From Phycisphaeraceae bacterium (lineage in GTDB: Bacteria > Planctomycetota > Phycisphaerae > Phycisphaerales > Zrk34), in contig JANQJT010000193.1 of the NCBI GenBank assembly GCA_028281485.1, forward strand, positions 1 to 18,160: DNA of 18,160 nucleotides, read 5' to 3'. Made by a program: the position numbers and the translations under genes. This document shows positions 14,659-18,160 of this stretch, piece by piece. The notes under the pieces were generated by a model that worked only from the letters and a program-made list of their open reading frames with translations, made no database searches and had not been told where the DNA came from. Position 1 is the first letter of the stretch; each line of letters begins with the position of its first letter.

Positions 14659-15603
14659 TTAGTAGGGCGAGGTCGCCGTGATCACGCCACCGGCGCCACC
14701 GTTCTGGCGGAAGATGAAGCCTTCGGCCGGGGGCAGCGCGGTCTGGTCACCGCTGAGGCCGGACCAAACCTGGACGGGGAAGGTGATGTAGGTGACGGTG
14801 CCGGTCGAGCTCTTGTTCGAGTTGCCATCGGTGTTGTCGAACGTGAGGATCTGACGGTTGGCGACGCCTTCGAAGTTGGTCTTACCCACGGTGGTGGGCA
14901 CGGGGTAGCCGGTGCCGATCAGGATGTCCTTGGTGGCGCTGGCGGGGATGAGGTGAGAGACGGGGTGGGTGGGGACGTCACCGTAGGTGACGAAGTTGAG
15001 GGTGGTGCCACCGGGGTTACGGACGACGAACATGGACTCGGGGGGCAGGATGGTGTTGACACCGTTGCCGCCGGACCAGGTCGTGACCGGGAAGGTGATG
15101 AAGGTGACGGTCGTGGTCGTGCTCTTGTTCTGGGCCGCAGCGGCGTTGTCGTAGAGCAGGACCTGGGTGCCAGCGGTAAAGGAGATGTTACGCAGACGGT
15201 CCTGCATGACGGTACCGATGGTCTGGTGGGGGTAGATGGTGAGTTCGTCACCGGGGGCCACCAGGGCCTTGACGTCAGCGTTGACGAGGGTCAGCTCGCT
15301 GGCGGTGTTGGCGGAGATGGTGGTCCACAGGCCGGCCGCGGCACCGGTGGTGAAGCGGGCGTAGAAAAGGCCGTTGTTGTAGTCGCCGGCCACGAGGGCA
15401 CCGGTGACGGTGACGCCACCCGCGGTGACGGAGGCGACGGTGAAGTCGCCCTCGGAATCCTGGTTGAAAGGCACGGAAACCAGGACGTCGGACTGCGCCG
15501 GGACGGGAACCACGTTGATGCCCTGGACGGCTTGCGCGGTCTGTGAGACCGAGAGCGTCAGGCACATCGCGGCAATGATCGATAGCGCACTTAGAGTCTT
15601 CAT
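14659..15603 (-). CDS. TIGR02597-like secreted protein with an internal repeat
   Basis: A 314-residue exported protein, signal peptide about 1-25 (ending TAQA). The body resembles my recollection of the TIGR02597 family of Verrucomicrobia and Planctomycetes: SDVLVSVPFNQ near the start, a VASVTAGGVTVTG strand pair, a LFYARFTTGAAAGLWTTIS segment, then LTIYPHQTIGTV. No function is established for the family as far as I know. Residues 145-199 and 249-303 align without gaps and are about half identical, both containing a (T/Y)ITFPV..WSG core, a LPP turn and a closing F..R. GAGAAGGA lies 9 bases before the ATG, a strong ribosome-binding site. It is the first gene of the minus-strand run and faces the divergent intergenic region, so the main promoter is probably just upstream. 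Confidence 0.8.
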   Translation of the reverse strand: MKTLSALSIIAAMCLTLSVSQTAQAVQGINVVPVPAQSDVLVSVPFNQDSEGDFTVASVTAGGVTVTGALVAGDYNNGLFYARFTTGAAAGLWTTISANTASELTLVNADVKALVAPGDELTIYPHQTIGTVMQDRLRNISFTAGTQVLLYDNAAAAQNKSTTTTVTFITFPVTTWSGGNGVNTILPPESMFVVRNPGGTTLNFVTYGDVPTHPVSHLIPASATKDILIGTGYPVPTTVGKTNFEGVANRQILTFDNTDGNSNKSSTGTVTYITFPVQVWSGLSGDQTALPPAEGFIFRQNGGAGGVITATSPY

Positions 15604-16053
15604 GGAGCGATATCCTTCTCAGGTTAAAGTTGATGCAGGTAATGAAGGGGATGGTCTCTCTTCCGATCCCGATCGATGGGTACTCTAGCCCTCCTGCGTT
15701 TCCCACAATACACAGACAAGGCTAACACAAGTAATATGAGCGGACAGTTAAGACACGGTTTCTTTTTGTGTTATGCCATCTTTTCTCCTCGCCATTTGAA
15801 CCAGGGCTTGTGTGTTGGGGCCGTTCGCGTTGCACTTACGACTCGGAACACCACTCTGCTCAACCGATGGCAGAAGAATAGACCACGACAATTGCGTATC
15901 GATTTGGAATCGCCTTGTTGTTCATTAAATCCCACCGCCCCACCGCGTCGCTGATTCACCGCCAGCTCGTGAACTATGACCCAGATGTGACGTGATGATG
16001 AGCTGGTGTTCAACGGGCTCGTGTGACGATCGTGACAACGATGTCCAACTAAC

Positions 16054-16086
16054 ATCACTTGCGGGTCAAGTGATTTACAAGTGATT
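16054..16086. promoter_or_regulatory. Candidate operator: three CAAGTGAT half-sites
   Basis: ATCACTTG (16054-16061) and CAAGTGAT (16067-16074) form a perfect 8-bp inverted repeat around 5 bases. A further CAAGTGATT copy follows at 16078-16086, 11 bases from the second, about one helical turn. Three copies of one 8-mer in 33 bases suggests a dimeric regulator site with an extra half-site. It lies midway between the divergent genes. Confidence 0.45.
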
Positions 16087-16294
16087 GAAGTTGCTTGGAT
16101 CGATTGGGTGATCGCTGGGGAACCCGCGACGCGTTCTGGGGAACGAATCACAGACGGGGTCTTAATCAATGTCTCAACTTATCCACAATCCGCCTGGCGC
16201 AAGGGCAAGAATGTCTCGAAGGCTTCGGGTGTGCTGTGATTTGTGTGCTAAAACGATCGCGATTCGAGCCGTGGGGATCGTGACTGACGTTTCA

Positions 16295-16323
16295 TTGACC
16301 GCCCGGCGGGTGCGGGCTAGATT
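16295..16323 (+). promoter_or_regulatory. Predicted sigma70-type promoter of the kinase gene
   Basis: TTGACC (16295-16300) and TAGATT (16318-16323) are separated by exactly 17 bases, matching the -35 and -10 consensus at 5/6 and 4/6 positions. A perfect palindrome CCGCC-C-GGCGG (16299-16309) overlaps the -35 and spacer and could be a repressor site. The leader to the kinase ATG would be about 150 bases. Confidence 0.5.
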
Positions 16324-16482
16324 GACGACGCTCGGTTGAACGTAAGCCCCATTGTAGATTTGGTTTTATAGCATTTCGTTTGCCCGTGGGTTCTAGATTG
16401 TCGTCTGTTGCAGATGGTCTGGTCGCCCTATTAGCCGACTCACGCGCACCGTGATGTCCTGTTGGACCTGTTGGGAGAATGC

Positions 16483-17955
16483 ATGCAACCCCATGAACCC
16501 GAAGACGCACTGCCGAACATGAGCGCGATGGACGCGGGGTTGGGTGATGGGTTGCGCGGGCCGGGCGATGGGGAAACCGAGCCGCACTTCGAAGGGTATC
16601 GGGTGGTTTCGAAGCTGGGGGCGGGAGGGATGGGGGTGGTGTGGAAAGCCATCCAACTGGGTACGGAGCAAGCGGTTGCGATCAAAACGCTGGGGCTTGG
16701 ACCTTCGGCGTCGCGTAAGGCTCGCCAGCGGTTTGAGCGCGAGGTGAGGCTGGCGGCGGGGCTGAAGCACCCCAATATTGCCCGGGTTTACGACAGTCCG
16801 CTGCATCACGGCCGATACGGCTACGTGATGGAACTGATCCATGGCATCCCTCTGGATCAATATGTCGCCAAGCACCAACTGACGTATGGTCAGAGCATGG
16901 CGTTGTTGATCCAGGTGTGCCGGGCGGTGCAGTATGCGCATGAGCGGGGCGTGGTGCACCGTGACTTGAAGCCTTCCAACGTGCTGGTGACGGAAGACGG
17001 GCAGACTAAGTTGCTGGATTTCGGGCTGGCGCGGGTGAAAGACGAGCGCGATCTGAGTGTGACAAAGCCGGGTGAGGTGGTGGGGACTCCGAACTACATG
17101 TCGCCGGAGCAGGTCGATGGTCGGCTGGGCGAGGTGGATGAGGGGTCGGATATCTACGCGTTGGGCGTGATGATGTACCAGGTGATCACGGGGCGTGTGC
17201 CTTATGAGGGCTCTTTGACTTCGGTGGTGTCGCAGATCGGCAAGGGAGAGTTTCTTCCACCACGCCAGATCAATCGGAGTGTGCCGGGAGACCTGGAAAC
17301 GATCTGTCTAAAGGCGATGAGCCGGTATCGCGATCATCGGTATGCGACGGCGAAGGCGTTGGCGGAGGACCTGGAGCGGTTTTGTAACCACGAGCCGATC
17401 CGCGCCCGGCAGGTCTCGTCGGGCACGGTGATCAAGACGTGGGTGTGTCACCCCGACCGCACGAGGCAGATGGGGACGCTGTTGCTGACGATGGGGTCTG
17501 TGCTGGCATTGGTGCACCTGATGGCGGTGGGCGCGTTGGGTTTTAAGTACTTCAACAGCCAAGCGCTAAACAACGGCGTACCGGTGGGTCGGCCTTTGGC
17601 GTGGGTGTGTTTCTGGACGGTGTTTTTCCTGGTCGGCAGCCTGCTGAGCGTGGGGATGCGGCGGCATCGCGTGTTGGCGATCTGGTCGTTGGTGATCTAC
17701 AACGGTGGGTTGCTGGTCTTTGCGGTGGGCACGCTGACGGGGTTTTTCCCATACGAGGCGGGCGGGACGTTTGACGACGAGACGGGCCGACTGGGGATCT
17801 TTCTGTTTTTCACGATCATCGCGATGTTGGGCTTCGGGGCGTCGGTGGTGGGTACGATTTCGTATTACGTGGGCGGACACAGCGTGAGTCTGTCTTTGTA
17901 CGACCGCCCCACCGCTGATGCGGAAACCGAGACGGTTCCGCGCGAGTCCGATTGA
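16483..17955 (+). CDS. Serine/threonine protein kinase with four C-terminal membrane segments
   Basis: A 490-residue Hanks-type kinase. The kinase domain covers about residues 39-300: glycine loop GAGGMGVV (47-54), catalytic lysine in VAIKTL (K68), HRDLKPSN (159-166), DFG (179-181), GTPNYMSPEQ (201-210) and DIYALG (223-228). All key residues are present, so it should be active. After a short linker come four hydrophobic segments (about 331-353, 371-392, 398-420, 437-462) and an acidic tail, with no sizeable extracellular sensor. I chose the ATG at 16483 because GGGAG ends 5 bases before it; a TTG at 16462 would add seven residues but has no ribosome-binding site. It is divergent from the TonB gene run. 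It may sense membrane state and could regulate the neighbouring locus, but nothing here proves a link. Confidence 0.93.
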   Translation: MQPHEPEDALPNMSAMDAGLGDGLRGPGDGETEPHFEGYRVVSKLGAGGMGVVWKAIQLGTEQAVAIKTLGLGPSASRKARQRFEREVRLAAGLKHPNIARVYDSPLHHGRYGYVMELIHGIPLDQYVAKHQLTYGQSMALLIQVCRAVQYAHERGVVHRDLKPSNVLVTEDGQTKLLDFGLARVKDERDLSVTKPGEVVGTPNYMSPEQVDGRLGEVDEGSDIYALGVMMYQVITGRVPYEGSLTSVVSQIGKGEFLPPRQINRSVPGDLETICLKAMSRYRDHRYATAKALAEDLERFCNHEPIRARQVSSGTVIKTWVCHPDRTRQMGTLLLTMGSVLALVHLMAVGALGFKYFNSQALNNGVPVGRPLAWVCFWTVFFLVGSLLSVGMRRHRVLAIWSLVIYNGGLLVFAVGTLTGFFPYEAGGTFDDETGRLGIFLFFTIIAMLGFGASVVGTISYYVGGHSVSLSLYDRPTADAETETVPRESD

Positions 17956-17977
17956 GCGTATGATTGTGTTGATACGC
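17956..17977 (+). terminator. Weak hairpin after the kinase gene
   Basis: GCGTAT and ATACGC form a 6-bp inverted repeat with a 10-base loop directly after the TGA. There is no T-run, so intrinsic termination is doubtful. Confidence 0.25.
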
Positions 17978-18160
17978 GGATGCGTTTGGGTCGCCGCGAT
18001 TCCATGCACACACGAAACCAGATGACGCGTCCGGGGTTCATCGCTCTAAGGGGTGCGAGCCAGTGATTGATTTGCGTAAGACTTGCCGGGAGGAAGCGGT
18101 CGGGGCTTTCTCGGGACAGACAAGAGCAAACGAGACGTGGGGCATCGGCGGGATCGTGAT

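Larger units (their letters stand above)
15604..16482. other. Divergent intergenic region of about 880 bases
   Basis: The gap between the minus-strand run and the plus-strand kinase has no convincing gene and looks less GC-rich than its surroundings. It contains a 7-bp inverted repeat (CCAGCTC at 15962-15968 and GAGCTGG at 16000-16006), two copies of TGTGACG (15986-15992 and 16022-16028), the CAAGTGATT cluster at 16054-16086, a single consensus DnaA box TTATCCACA (16179-16187), and a likely kinase promoter near 16295. I see no clear sigma70 promoter for the minus-strand run, though one must lie here if the first gene has its own. No tRNA or known RNA was recognised. Confidence 0.7.

Noticed and set aside
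15962..16028. TGTGACG copies and a 7-bp inverted repeat as CRP/FNR-type sites
   Set aside because: The copies lack the matching second half-site at CRP spacing, and the inverted repeat arms are 31 bases apart; a named regulator cannot be inferred.
15676..16169. Two small open frames in the divergent region (92 codons plus strand, 132 codons minus strand)
   Set aside because: They overlap each other, lack ribosome-binding sites and domains, and their composition is unlike neighbouring genes; the region looks regulatory.
16179..16187. Perfect DnaA box TTATCCACA as a sign of a replication origin
   Set aside because: Only one copy was found and there is no dnaA, dnaN or AT-rich unwinding region. 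A single 9-mer in 18 kb can occur by chance.
18063..18160. Possible start of a further plus-strand gene (GTG at 18063, AAGGGG 9 bases upstream)
   Set aside because: Only about 32 codons are visible, there is no recognisable motif, and the start codon is not ATG. It cannot be supported without sequence to the right.

Overview
The window is a GC-rich bacterial chromosome segment that most resembles a planctomycete of the class Phycisphaerae. The clues are a short C-terminal PEP-CTERM sorting signal ending in an arginine cluster, a secreted protein that I recognise as the TIGR02597 type, a Gram-negative envelope machinery (TonB, secretin, lipoproteins), and a Ser/Thr kinase of the planctomycete type with a polytopic C-terminus. 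The lineage is an inference; no rRNA or other phylogenetic marker is present.

Layout. Positions 1-15603 form one long run of minus-strand genes. In transcription order (right to left) they are: a TIGR02597-like secreted protein (14659-15603); a small PEP-CTERM protein with two EF-hand-like loops (13961-14575); a large secreted right-handed beta-helix-like protein (12105-13829); a helical-repeat lipoprotein (10728-11990); a 1007-residue TonB-dependent receptor with an N-terminal carboxypeptidase-regulatory-like domain (7711-10734); a DUF3450-type periplasmic coiled-coil protein (6842-7654); a long ExbB/TtpC-like protein (5268-6845); a short ExbB (4602-5240); two ExbD proteins (4155-4562 and 3711-4124); TonB (3036-3701); a TPR lipoprotein (1569-3032); and the first 509 residues of a GspD-type secretin that runs off the left edge (1-1529). 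From 15604 to 16482 there is a divergent intergenic region of about 880 bases with inverted repeats and a likely promoter. A Ser/Thr protein kinase with four C-terminal membrane segments follows on the plus strand (16483-17955). The last 205 bases hold nothing I can support.

How the genes may work together. DUF3450, long ExbB, short ExbB, ExbD, ExbD, TonB and TPR have the composition of the TonB2/TtpC-type energising systems known from Vibrio and relatives. Here they sit directly behind one TonB-dependent receptor and three exported proteins, and the gene string continues into a secretin. The simplest reading is a dedicated, proton-motive-force-driven envelope system that moves a substrate across the outer membrane through the receptor. 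The direction is unknown. Import of a nutrient captured by the secreted proteins is the conventional model. Export of the secreted proteins, as reported for the TonB-dependent transporter Oar in Myxococcus xanthus protease secretion, is the more interesting alternative. Hairpins between several genes suggest the secreted proteins, the receptor and the motor are expressed at different levels from one transcript or from overlapping transcripts.
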